NCBI GenBank assembly: GCA_964636495.1
Contig: CAZWSL010000001.1
Span: 1 to 64,000, forward strand
DNA from: Desulfobacula sp964636495
GTDB taxonomy: Bacteria > Desulfobacterota > Desulfobacteria > Desulfobacterales > Desulfobacteraceae
Direction of reading: 5' to 3'
Length of the DNA: 64,000 nt
Shown: piece after piece, positions 6,429-14,387 of the stretch
How the letters are laid out: each line of letters opens with the position of its first letter
How positions within the stretch are numbered: position 1 is the first letter of the stretch
Translations under genes and position numbers: made by a program
The notes under the pieces: model-generated
Databases searched by the model: none
Told to the model about the DNA's origin: nothing
The model's input: the letters and a program-made list of their open reading frames with translations, nothing else

Positions 6429-8156
6429 CTATTTTTTCAATTTATTGATATTATCCCTTGCAAATGCAATGGAAGGATCTATTTTCAATGCCATTTCATA
6501 ATATTGGACTGCAAGTTTTATTTGACCCAGTTCTCTGTAGTTTGAGCCTATGTTTGCATAATTGATTGCAAGGGAGGGGTCTATCTCAAGTGCGTCTTCA
6601 AAACATGTGATGGCTTTTTCATGGTTTTTATTCATAAAATGGCAAAAACCCATGGTATTTAATATATCCGGGCGCTGCTCATCAATAACAATACCCTGTT
6701 TACATATTTCTACAGCCTTTTCGTAAAGTTCAAGATCTTTTAAGCATGATCCCATATGGGAATAGATATCAGGCAGATTCAGTTTTACAGGTTCTCTTTC
6801 AAGAGCAGTCTCAAACTGGACCAGCGCATTTTTAAAATCATTGACAGCATTCAGCATCAATCCTTTGTAGAAACTTGTATAGTACTTACCCGGCAGAACG
6901 TTTTCAAGCTCATCAAGTTTTGGCAAAGCCTGGAGAGGGTTGAAACTCTGTGTGATTAATCTGGCAGAAAACATTCCAACACTTGAAGCAACCGCTCTCT
7001 CTCTGAAGTGGGCTCCGGGAATGATGGTATAAAATGCTGGAATTGCAAGCTCTTTATGCATGGTGTTTATTGCAAAAATCTGATGTCCTTTTGATTGAAT
7101 CGCCTCTATCAGATTTTCGACTTCCACTTTAATATTATTATCTGACAGGTCAGGAAGATTTCTGATATTTATCATTCTGTCAGGATTGGTTATAAATTCT
7201 GCATCTTGGATATTACTGAATTTGGGCAGACCGCTTGCAACATAGTTGGAGCCTGAATTAAAATCTCCGGCAAGCTGGGCAGTTTCTGTAAGCGCCCTGC
7301 TCATTGCCTTTTCCGGATCAGGGGAGGTTCCTGCGGTCCAGACGATTTCACTCATATCGCCAAATGTTGCAGGATCCCATGCAAGAAGACCAACTGTCGG
7401 GATTCCAGTATCAAGGGAAAAATCAGAAGCATAGAGCTCGATTCCTTCTCTTTTAAACTTATGAATCATTTTGATGACAAGAGGATCGGTACAGGAATCA
7501 AGATTGATTCCTGGCACTCTTATTTTTTCATGGCTTATGATGGAAGATGTGTGACGTTCAACAAGTTCACATATGCCTTGAGATAACGCCTCTTCCGTAC
7601 AATTTCCGGCACATGGTCCATTGAATTCATTAATCATGTAAAACCAGTCAAAGGGTATGAAGGCTTCCTGCTGCCTGGAGAGATTATATCCTTTTGTCCA
7701 CTGGAGCGGAAGATTGTCAAAAACTGTTTTTACTTTTAGGGCATCCTTTTCATTATCATGGACAGATTTTATGATCTGATCATAGGGAAGGGTTTTACTG
7801 CCCAGTTCCCTGGGGGTGGCGTAAAAAAAATTATTCTGATTTTTTTTAAAGGAGAAAAAACTGAATCGTTCAGCAAGTTCCATTACGGCGCTTGCTTCAG
7901 ACTGTTCTGGAGTTCCGCCTTTTCCCATCTGTTTTTTTGTGCCCACAACATCTTTTGCATCATGGCCGCATTCAGAGAAGAAAACAGGGATGTCCAGCCG
8001 TCCGTTATCTATTCTGCGGGTACGGCTTAAAATGTCAAGGCTGATTTTTTTGGTTTTTTCTTTAAATTGCGCTACTGTCTCTTCTGGAGCGACAATTTTA
8101 TCCTGATCATATGTATATCCCTTAAAGGCGTTTTTTAGCTTAATTTTACTGCTCAT
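6429..8156 (-). CDS. YcaO-family protein with C-terminal TPR repeats
   Basis: YcaO proteins use ATP to activate peptide backbone amides, forming azoline rings or thioamides on target proteins. Others have unknown substrates. This 575-residue protein shows the ATP-site signatures SEASAVMELAERF (86-98), NCTEEALSQGICELVERH (185-202) and a later RALTETAQ. It ends in about four tetratricopeptide-like repeats (from about residue 420), a layout known from lone YcaO proteins such as the E. coli one linked to RimO. No TfuA gene, precursor peptide or cyclodehydratase partner lies nearby. It diverges from an Rrf2 regulator, and the gap holds a perfect 22-bp palindrome, so the two are likely co-controlled. 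Substrate unknown. Confidence 0.85.
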   Translation of the reverse strand: MSSKIKLKNAFKGYTYDQDKIVAPEETVAQFKEKTKKISLDILSRTRRIDNGRLDIPVFFSECGHDAKDVVGTKKQMGKGGTPEQSEASAVMELAERFSFFSFKKNQNNFFYATPRELGSKTLPYDQIIKSVHDNEKDALKVKTVFDNLPLQWTKGYNLSRQQEAFIPFDWFYMINEFNGPCAGNCTEEALSQGICELVERHTSSIISHEKIRVPGINLDSCTDPLVIKMIHKFKREGIELYASDFSLDTGIPTVGLLAWDPATFGDMSEIVWTAGTSPDPEKAMSRALTETAQLAGDFNSGSNYVASGLPKFSNIQDAEFITNPDRMINIRNLPDLSDNNIKVEVENLIEAIQSKGHQIFAINTMHKELAIPAFYTIIPGAHFRERAVASSVGMFSARLITQSFNPLQALPKLDELENVLPGKYYTSFYKGLMLNAVNDFKNALVQFETALEREPVKLNLPDIYSHMGSCLKDLELYEKAVEICKQGIVIDEQRPDILNTMGFCHFMNKNHEKAITCFEDALEIDPSLAINYANIGSNYRELGQIKLAVQYYEMALKIDPSIAFARDNINKLKK

Positions 8157-8298
8157 AAATTAATCCTGTCCTATGTATATTGTATCTGTCAACACCTGCT
8201 GTCCGATTTTTATATAACCGGTTTCAGATAAAATAAAATCCTTCTGATTATTATCTGAACATCACATCAGGTAATAAATTTTTATTAAAATTTTTGTA

Positions 8299-8320
8299 TA
8301 TACCATAATTCCATGGTATA
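8299..8320. promoter_or_regulatory. Palindromic operator between YcaO and Rrf2 genes
   Basis: TATACCAT-N6-ATGGTATA is a perfect 8-bp inverted repeat with a 6-bp spacer. A looser half-site (ATTGGTATGG) lies near 8361-8370. Its position in the divergent gap suggests an Rrf2-type operator controlling both genes. Confidence 0.6.
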
Positions 8321-8401
8321 AAACAATTCTTTAAATGTATATTAAAATGATGTATATTGAATTGGTATGGATTATATATTGAAGACAGTGACAGGGTTGA
8401 A

Positions 8402-8820
8402 ATGAAACTTTCAACAAAAACCCGGTATGGGACAAGAGTACTTATTGAGCTTGCCTTAAAAATCAATGAGGGAGCTGTTAAGGTCGGTACAATTTCTTCA
8501 AGTCAGAAAATATCAGTAAAATATCTTGAACAGATTTTAAGAAAATTAAAGCAGGCAGGTATGGTAACAAGTGTCCGGGGGCCTAAAGGGGGACATCTTC
8601 TTGCAAAGGAACCGGATCAAATATATTTAGGTGAGATTGTCCGCCTGTTTGAAGGTCAGACAGATCTCGTTAACTGCATAAGTTCACCGGAAAATTGTTC
8701 AATGGCAGCGGGTTGTTTTGTCAGGGATGCCTGGCAGGATGCTACATCCGCCTTATATGAAAAACTTGATAATGTCAGTATTGCCAGTTTGATAGAGTAT
8801 AATTGTAACGATAATTTATA
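8402..8820 (+). CDS. Rrf2-family transcriptional regulator
   Basis: The preferred start is the ATG at 8402, giving 139 residues that begin MKLSTKTRYG, the typical Rrf2/IscR opening; an upstream ATG at 8357 is less likely. The winged-helix reader follows (GTISSSQKISVKYLEQILRKLKQAGMVTSVRGPKGGH). Three cysteines at 92, 99 and 105 match the region that binds a [2Fe-2S] cluster in IscR, though the first spacing is six residues rather than five. Redox or iron-sulfur sensing is therefore plausible. It heads a run of four closely spaced genes (receiver, PAS kinase, sigma-54 activator). A palindrome upstream is a candidate autoregulatory site. The stop codon runs to about 8821. Confidence 0.88.
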
Positions 8821-8834
8821 ATAGAAGAATCAAG

Positions 8835-9230
8835 ATGAATAATAAAAAGATAATGATTGTCGATGATGAACCAGATATTCAGATTTACCTGATGACTGCA
8901 CTTGAAGACAGTGGTTATGTAACATGCACAGCAGAAGATATACATAATATTCCTGCATCTATTTATCGAGAAAAACCTGATTTAATCATACTGGATATTA
9001 TGATGCCTGACCGGTCAGGACTCTCCATTTACAAAGAGATACAGATGACCCCTGAATTTAAGACAATTCCTGTGATTTTAATCAGTGGCATGTCTTCCAA
9101 GAATGAATTTATAGCTGAACTATTCAGGGATCAGGAGGATTCTGACCTCATTGCCTGCTCCTATGTTTTTGTTGAAAAACCTGTCAAATTGAATGAATTG
9201 AAAAAACACATATCTAATTTATTAAAATAA
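8835..9230 (+). CDS. Single-domain response regulator (receiver only)
   Basis: The product (131 residues) is a lone receiver domain. The acidic pair is DDE (10-12), the phosphoacceptor is Asp54 in ILDIMMP, and the conserved Lys lies in VEKP near the C-terminus. There is no output domain. It is 14 bp after the Rrf2 gene and 10 bp before the PAS histidine kinase gene, so it may be that kinase's partner or a phosphate-relay component. A short insertion before the VEKP lysine (residues 95-113) is unusual for the fold. Confidence 0.85.
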   Translation: MNNKKIMIVDDEPDIQIYLMTALEDSGYVTCTAEDIHNIPASIYREKPDLIILDIMMPDRSGLSIYKEIQMTPEFKTIPVILISGMSSKNEFIAELFRDQEDSDLIACSYVFVEKPVKLNELKKHISNLLK

Positions 9231-9240
9231 GGGGTTATAA

Positions 9241-10683
9241 ATGATATCCACTTCTGATCTCAATATATGCATCTATGCAAATCTGTTTGATATGATTCCT
9301 ATGACTGTCTCTGTTATAGATACGGATTTTAATATTGTTTATGCAAATAATATCTTCAGTCAGACTTTTGGCCCGTGGGAAAACAAGAAGTGCTATGAGG
9401 TTTATAAAAACAGTGATTCAGTATGCATGGACTGCAGAGGAGCCAAGGCTTTTAAAAATGGTTTCCCAATGAAAAACCAGGAAATCGGATATGATAAAGA
9501 TGGTGTACGGACAAAATATATCAAATATACAGTTCCTGTTCAGGATGAGAACAATCACATCCCTTTTTTAATTGAGATGTCAATTGATATAACACAGACA
9601 GAAAAAATAAAAAGAGAACATAAACTGCTTTTTGATCAGGTTCCATGCTGCATTTTGATTATAGACAGGGATTTTCAGATTGTAAAAACAAATAAGCAGT
9701 TTAAGGATATGTTTAAACCGGTTAGTGGTCAATATTGTTATCAGATTTTAAAAGGTCTTGATGCACAATGTTCTGACTGTACTGCAAGGGATTCTTTTAA
9801 TGACGGCAGGATGCGTACAGGGTATCATACATGGAAAACTTCAGGCGACAAAGAGAGTCATTTTCAGATTACGACGGTTCCACTTGAATCAGAAAACGGC
9901 GAACCTGAGTTTGTCATGGAAATGGCAGTTGATATCACAAAAACCCGCCAGCTTGAAAAGGAAAAACTTGAAGCAGAACGTCTTGCAGCAGTCGGACAGA
10001 CGGTCGCCGGCCTTGCCCATGGAGTGAAAAATCTCATTACCAGTCTTGAAGGCGGTATGTATATACTCAGTTCGGGTATGAAAAATGGTGATATAGAGAG
10101 AATCGGCAAAGGTATGGATATACTGGACAGAAATGTAAGCCGTGTGGCAACATTTGTAAGAGAGTTCTTAGAGTTTTCCAAAGGAAGATCAATAAGTGTG
10201 GTCTGCTGCGATCCTGTTAAAATTGTCGAGGAAGTCGTCATCGCCTATGCAACAAAAGCATCCCAGAACCAGGTGAGCCTTGAAAATAAAACAGAGAGTA
10301 AAATTGCACCCGCACCAATGGATTATGAAAATATTCTTGAATGCCTGACAAATCTTGTGGGAAATGCCATTGATGCATGCAAGATGAGTGAAAACAAGGG
10401 CGATTGCTTTGTCCACGTCGAAGTTTATGAAATTGATGATGTGATTCATTTTGAGGTTACTGACAATGGATGCGGCATGGATTATGAGGTGAAAAATAAG
10501 GTTTTTACCAATTTTTTTACAACCAAGGGAACCGGTGGAACCGGTCTTGGACTGCTCACATCTAAAAAGATTATTCAGGAGCATGGGGGCACCATCCAGA
10601 TGGAATCAGAAGCAGGTGAAGGATCTGTATTTAAAATTTCTCTGCCAAGGAAACGGCTGCCTAAAATAAAATCAAATTTTTGA
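9241..10683 (+). CDS. Cytoplasmic PAS-PAS histidine kinase with cysteine motifs
   Basis: The kinase (480 residues) has no membrane segment. Two PAS domains occupy about residues 12-118 and 128-235. Each contains the same pattern C-x10-C-x2-C (51/62/65 and 166/177/180), which suggests a metal, haem or iron-sulfur ligand or a thiol switch. The phosphorylated His260 lies in AHGVKN. The ATPase domain shows the N box NLVGNAIDA, DNGCGM, and the G box GTGGTGLGL. It is translated between a lone receiver and a sigma-54 activator that also has a cysteine-rich PAS domain, so the three probably form one signalling path. The activator lacks a receiver domain, so the link may be protein contact or the lone receiver. 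Confidence 0.87.
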   Translation: MISTSDLNICIYANLFDMIPMTVSVIDTDFNIVYANNIFSQTFGPWENKKCYEVYKNSDSVCMDCRGAKAFKNGFPMKNQEIGYDKDGVRTKYIKYTVPVQDENNHIPFLIEMSIDITQTEKIKREHKLLFDQVPCCILIIDRDFQIVKTNKQFKDMFKPVSGQYCYQILKGLDAQCSDCTARDSFNDGRMRTGYHTWKTSGDKESHFQITTVPLESENGEPEFVMEMAVDITKTRQLEKEKLEAERLAAVGQTVAGLAHGVKNLITSLEGGMYILSSGMKNGDIERIGKGMDILDRNVSRVATFVREFLEFSKGRSISVVCCDPVKIVEEVVIAYATKASQNQVSLENKTESKIAPAPMDYENILECLTNLVGNAIDACKMSENKGDCFVHVEVYEIDDVIHFEVTDNGCGMDYEVKNKVFTNFFTTKGTGGTGLGLLTSKKIIQEHGGTIQMESEAGEGSVFKISLPRKRLPKIKSNF

Positions 10684-10694
10684 GATGTGATTAA

Positions 10695-12443
10695 ATGCAT
10701 AAAAAAAAACATGTTATTCTTTTTTTAGGAGAGAGTGGCAATAATCTTCAAATGATGGCCGAATGTTTTGCCGGTGAAATGAATAATGAAGATACCTTAT
10801 GTATAAGTGCCAGTATGACCCCACCTGAACTCGATCCTGTTGCCATGGAGGTCATGCAGCACTCCGGCAGGACGCTCTCCAAAATTGCTCTTCGCTCATT
10901 AATTGATATTGAACTTTTTATGTTTGACCTGATTATTACCCTGGGAGATTTTGATCATGACTGCAGGCCATCCCTTCAGGGAATGCCTCCACATATCCAC
11001 TGGGATGTTCCAGATCCCTTGATCAGTGAAACCAGGGAAGTGCGTTATAAAAAACTTGCTCAAGCAAGGGATGAAATCAAGAAGAGGGTGTTTATACTTT
11101 TTGATTCAGATCTTCTGCATGCACTTTTCATTGCAAGAAGAAACCTTGAGCTTGTTCTTGATAATCTTATGCACGGGGTCATGGCCCACACAAAGAACAG
11201 AAGAATCTTCTTTTTTAACAAAGCTGCAGAAAAAATGACAGGGTATGATCGTTCCGATATTCTTGGAAAAGACTGCCACGATATTTTTCCTGGAAGATTT
11301 TGCGGTGGATTCTGTGATTTCTGCAATGGCATGCCTGAAAAAACAAATAAGGTAAAACTTAAGAACGTTGATTTTATTAAAAAGAACAACACCCGATTGA
11401 ATCTTAAAATGTCCATTATCTCCCTTGAAAATGAATTTAACAAGGAGATAGGAGCTCTCATAACATTTAAGGATGAAACAGAACTTCACCAGCTGAAAAG
11501 CAGACTAAAGCATCATCATACCCTTGGAGAACTGGTAGGAAAAGATCCAAAGACTATTGAACTCTTTAATCATATTAAAGAAGTCGGCTCTTCGCAGGTT
11601 TCTGTTTTAATTGAAGGGCAGAGCGGTACAGGAAAAGAACTGGTGGCAAATGCAATCCATGAAATCGGTGACAGGAAAGGAAAACCATTTGTTGCCATAA
11701 ATTGCGGGGCATTACCTGAGGGTATACTGGAAAGCGAGTTGTTCGGCCATGTAAAAGGCGCTTTTTCAGGCGCGGCAAGGGATCGTAAAGGGCGTTTTGA
11801 ACTGGCAGACGGCGGTACAATATTCCTTGACGAGGTAGGAGAATTATCTCCGGCAATGCAGGTTAAACTTCTGCGGGTGTTACAGGAGAAACGCTTTGAA
11901 AGGGTTGGCGGAGAGAAAACCATACAAGTTGATATCAGGGTTATAAGTGCGACAAATCGGGATCTTAGAAAAATGATGGAAGAAAAAGAATTCAGAAAAG
12001 ATCTTTTTTATCGTCTTTGTGTTTTTCCCATTAAGCTTTTCCCGCTGAAAGAGAGACGGCTGGATATTCCAATGCTTATAGAGCATTTTCTGGAAGTGAT
12101 TGCCATGGAGATAAAAAAAACGGCACTCACAATTTCCAATGAAACAATGGATATACTTTCGGCCTACGACTGGCCAGGGAATGTTAGAGAACTGCATAAC
12201 ATGGTTGAGTATGCCTATGTTAAATGCCATTCAGGAATAATTGAAACAGAGCATCTGCCCCCTGAGATCATGAATTTTAATTTTACCAGAAAACAGAAGC
12301 CAGGTCCTGGTTTGAAGATATCAAAGGAAAAGTTTTTTTCCGCACTCTCCATGGCAGAGGGAAACAAAAAAAAAGCAGCCAGACTCCTTGATGTCAGCAG
12401 AGCTACCCTTTACAGATATCTTGATCATTACGGCGGACATTAG
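10695..12443 (+). CDS. Sigma-54-dependent activator with degenerate arsenate-reductase-like domain and PAS
   Basis: The protein (582 residues) drives sigma-54 promoters. Residues 1-115 match the low-molecular-weight phosphatase/ArsC fold: the phosphate-loop region VILFLGESGNNLQMMAE, an ArsC-like LDPVAMEVM segment, and DLIITLGD..HDC with HIHWDVPDP. The catalytic Cys is Gly12, the loop Arg is Leu18, and the second reductase Cys is Gly84, so it cannot be an active enzyme and is likely a sensor. A PAS domain (about 150-265) carries Cys194, 203, 207 and 210. The AAA+ domain has Walker A GQSGTGKE (308-315), GAFSGA (355-360) and Walker B ending IFLDE. A Fis-type helix-turn-helix ends the protein. 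A sigma-54 promoter lies 290 bp downstream, a likely target. Confidence 0.9.
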   Translation: MHKKKHVILFLGESGNNLQMMAECFAGEMNNEDTLCISASMTPPELDPVAMEVMQHSGRTLSKIALRSLIDIELFMFDLIITLGDFDHDCRPSLQGMPPHIHWDVPDPLISETREVRYKKLAQARDEIKKRVFILFDSDLLHALFIARRNLELVLDNLMHGVMAHTKNRRIFFFNKAAEKMTGYDRSDILGKDCHDIFPGRFCGGFCDFCNGMPEKTNKVKLKNVDFIKKNNTRLNLKMSIISLENEFNKEIGALITFKDETELHQLKSRLKHHHTLGELVGKDPKTIELFNHIKEVGSSQVSVLIEGQSGTGKELVANAIHEIGDRKGKPFVAINCGALPEGILESELFGHVKGAFSGAARDRKGRFELADGGTIFLDEVGELSPAMQVKLLRVLQEKRFERVGGEKTIQVDIRVISATNRDLRKMMEEKEFRKDLFYRLCVFPIKLFPLKERRLDIPMLIEHFLEVIAMEIKKTALTISNETMDILSAYDWPGNVRELHNMVEYAYVKCHSGIIETEHLPPEIMNFNFTRKQKPGPGLKISKEKFFSALSMAEGNKKKAARLLDVSRATLYRYLDHYGGH

Positions 12444-12793
12444 AAAGAGAGACCTGTAATAATCTGATCTCCATTAATACGTTTAAAATCCTCTGTTTTT
12501 AAATATAAAATCCAGAACGCGAATTGTATGGGGTGTATCAAGTTAATCTCAGTAGAGATGTATTAAAATTTTCGTATTGATTTTAATATCTTATCAACAA
12601 TAAGAGCGGTTTTCTTTCCAGTTTGTCAACCTTTATCCTGATACATCTTTTATAAAATACAATCTGATGTTTTTGTAACTATTTGTTTTTATATGATTTA
12701 TTGAAAAACGGAGAGGTGAAAAAACAGTGGCACACTAAATGCAGTCCCATTTGTCTCATAAAAACATTTTTTATTTAGAAAAGGAAAATAAAA
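12444..12793 (+). other. Intergenic control region with sigma-54 promoter
   Basis: These 350 bp contain no gene. TGTATCA or a one-base variant occurs at 12534-12540, 12559-12565 and, inverted, 12639-12645, at distances of roughly 90-195 bp upstream of the sigma-54 promoter, where enhancer sites for an activator would be expected. The motif is short and the region AT-rich, so the sites are tentative. Confidence 0.4.
12728..12743 (+). promoter_or_regulatory. Sigma-54 (-24/-12) promoter
   Basis: TGGCACACTAAATGCA has the TGGCAC -24 element and a GC at -12 separated from the GG by exactly ten bases. Only the first T of the usual TTGCA is changed. It lies 50 bp before the 12794 start codon, and the preceding gene encodes a sigma-54 activator. 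Confidence 0.75.
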
Positions 12794-12997
12794 ATGGACG
12801 TTACATCTCAGGATATCAAGAATTTAAACAAGGTCAAAGAGCTTTGTTATGAAATGCTTGAGATAGCAGATTATTGTGACAAATATCGCAGTGACGACGG
12901 AAGTGGTGTGGTATTTGGCATGTTAAGGGACTCTGCATATAAAATACGCAGGGTTACAGAAAAGCAGCTGGAAAAATTATTATCACAAGAAAAATAG
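12794..12997 (+). CDS. Small protein of unknown function
   Basis: The protein has 67 residues and is charged and mostly helical by appearance, with two cysteines (in LCYEM and DYCDKY) and a GSGVVFGMLRDSAYKIRR segment. There is no signal peptide or membrane segment. It is the first gene behind the sigma-54 promoter, with an AAGGAAAAT ribosome binding site, and precedes a receiver gene by 46 bp. I do not recognise the family. Its position suggests a small partner or regulator of the signalling or electron-transfer proteins encoded after it. Confidence 0.6.
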   Translation: MDVTSQDIKNLNKVKELCYEMLEIADYCDKYRSDDGSGVVFGMLRDSAYKIRRVTEKQLEKLLSQEK

Positions 12998-13043
12998 ACT
13001 GTTTTTAATGGATTATTAAAACATTAACAAGAAAGGAGTCAGC

Positions 13044-13421
13044 ATGAATGACAGAAAAAAAGTCCTGGTGGTTGAAGACGAAGTGGATGTACGAACTTAT
13101 ATCTCAACTCTGTTACAGGACCAAGGCTATGAAATAATAACTGCAGAAAACGGGAAAGAGGGATTTGAACTTGCGAAAAGTGAAAAACCTGATCTCATCA
13201 CCCTTGATATTGCCATGCCAAGTCAATCCGGTATGAGAACCTTTCGAATGTATAAAGACTCTGAAGAGCTGAAAGATATACCGGTGATCATTATTACGGG
13301 GATGGGTGAGGATGTGAACAGTTTTATAAAAAGACTCAAAGGATTTTCTCAGCCAGAGGGGTTTATGGAGAAACCGATTGAGGAGGAAAAGTTAATAAAA
13401 ATGGTATCTGATCTCATATAG
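13044..13421 (+). CDS. Single-domain response regulator (receiver only)
   Basis: This 125-residue lone receiver has EDE acidic residues (11-13), phosphoacceptor Asp55 in TLDIAMP, the Thr in IIITGMG, and Lys in MEKP. It has an AAAGGAG ribosome binding site. It is encoded between the small protein and the membrane cytochrome-like gene (42-bp gap), in what is likely one sigma-54-driven transcript. It resembles the receiver encoded at 16206 on the far side of the iron-sulfur gene, so the electron-transfer pair is bracketed by two receivers. Confidence 0.85.
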   Translation: MNDRKKVLVVEDEVDVRTYISTLLQDQGYEIITAENGKEGFELAKSEKPDLITLDIAMPSQSGMRTFRMYKDSEELKDIPVIIITGMGEDVNSFIKRLKGFSQPEGFMEKPIEEEKLIKMVSDLI

Positions 13422-13462
13422 GGTCTGTTCTGATACAAACAATAATATTCAAGGAGAATAAA

Positions 13463-14383
13463 ATGTCAACACTTGTTTATCTGATCACGTATGCTGGAAT
13501 AATTATTTTCTGTGCAGCTGTTCTAAAAAGAATTATATCGTATATCAACAATCCAATACATATCCGCTGGGAGCTTTATCCAGTTGCCCATGAAGGTGGA
13601 GGAAAAGCTGAGTATGGCGGAAGCTATCTTGAAGAGGCTGACTGGTGGAATAAACCAAGGGAAACCTCAAAAATAAATGAGTTAAAAGTAATGGCAGCCG
13701 AGATTCTCGGGTTAAAAGCTGTCCATGAGTATAATCGTCCCCTGTGGTTTGTCACCTATCCTTTTCATCTGGGTCTGTACTTTACGGTGATGTTCTTTGT
13801 TTTTTTGTTTATTGGAAGTTTTGCAGGGCTTATTGGATTCAAGGCATCAGCAATAGTGGCAATTATTAAGTTTACAGGTCCCCTTGGTTTTATTTTAACT
13901 TTTTGTGGAGCAGCCGGCCTGCTGTACAAGAGGATTACAGATGAGGAACTTAAAATTTATTCCTCTTTTGAACACTATTTTAATCTTCTGCTTTTCATGG
14001 TTACAATGGCGGTCGCTATTTTGACATGGCTTTTTGTTGATCCCGACTTTATCATGGCACGTACATTTATTGCTGGGCTTATCAGTTTCAAAATGACAGC
14101 AGTTGCAAGTTCCCTGTTTTTAATACAGATTTTATTAATTGTTGCAACCATTACATATATACCGTTTACCCATATGTCTCACTTTTTTATGAAGTATTTT
14201 TTATATCACGATATTCGATGGGATGATAAGCCTAACATAGATTCACCGGAAACAAATGAAAAAATTAATGTTGTTTTAAATTATCCTGTAACCTGGTCTG
14301 CAGGGCATATAGCAGGACACAATAAAAAAACATGGGCAGAAGTAGCAACTTTCAATCCTGAAGCTCAATCTGGAAAGGAATAA
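13463..14383 (+). CDS. NarI/HdrE-like membrane cytochrome b subunit
   Basis: This 306-residue integral membrane protein has about five helices (roughly 4-22, 95-123, 128-155, 168-190, 203-235). His102, His171, His237 and His240 lie at helix ends and are candidate haem b ligands, as in nitrate reductase gamma, DsrM, HdrE and TmcC. Such subunits exchange electrons with menaquinone. The gene is five bases ahead of an HdrD-like iron-sulfur protein gene, so the two form a complex. A soluble loop of about 70 residues follows the first helix. No multihaem cytochrome gene accompanies it, unlike the Tmc complex. Confidence 0.8.
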   Translation: MSTLVYLITYAGIIIFCAAVLKRIISYINNPIHIRWELYPVAHEGGGKAEYGGSYLEEADWWNKPRETSKINELKVMAAEILGLKAVHEYNRPLWFVTYPFHLGLYFTVMFFVFLFIGSFAGLIGFKASAIVAIIKFTGPLGFILTFCGAAGLLYKRITDEELKIYSSFEHYFNLLLFMVTMAVAILTWLFVDPDFIMARTFIAGLISFKMTAVASSLFLIQILLIVATITYIPFTHMSHFFMKYFLYHDIRWDDKPNIDSPETNEKINVVLNYPVTWSAGHIAGHNKKTWAEVATFNPEAQSGKE

Positions 14384-14387
14384 TAAA

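Noticed and set aside
9864..10584. Long antisense open frames opposite the PAS kinase and other genes
   Set aside because: Their codon use mirrors the sense gene, they lack ribosome binding sites and show no family features.
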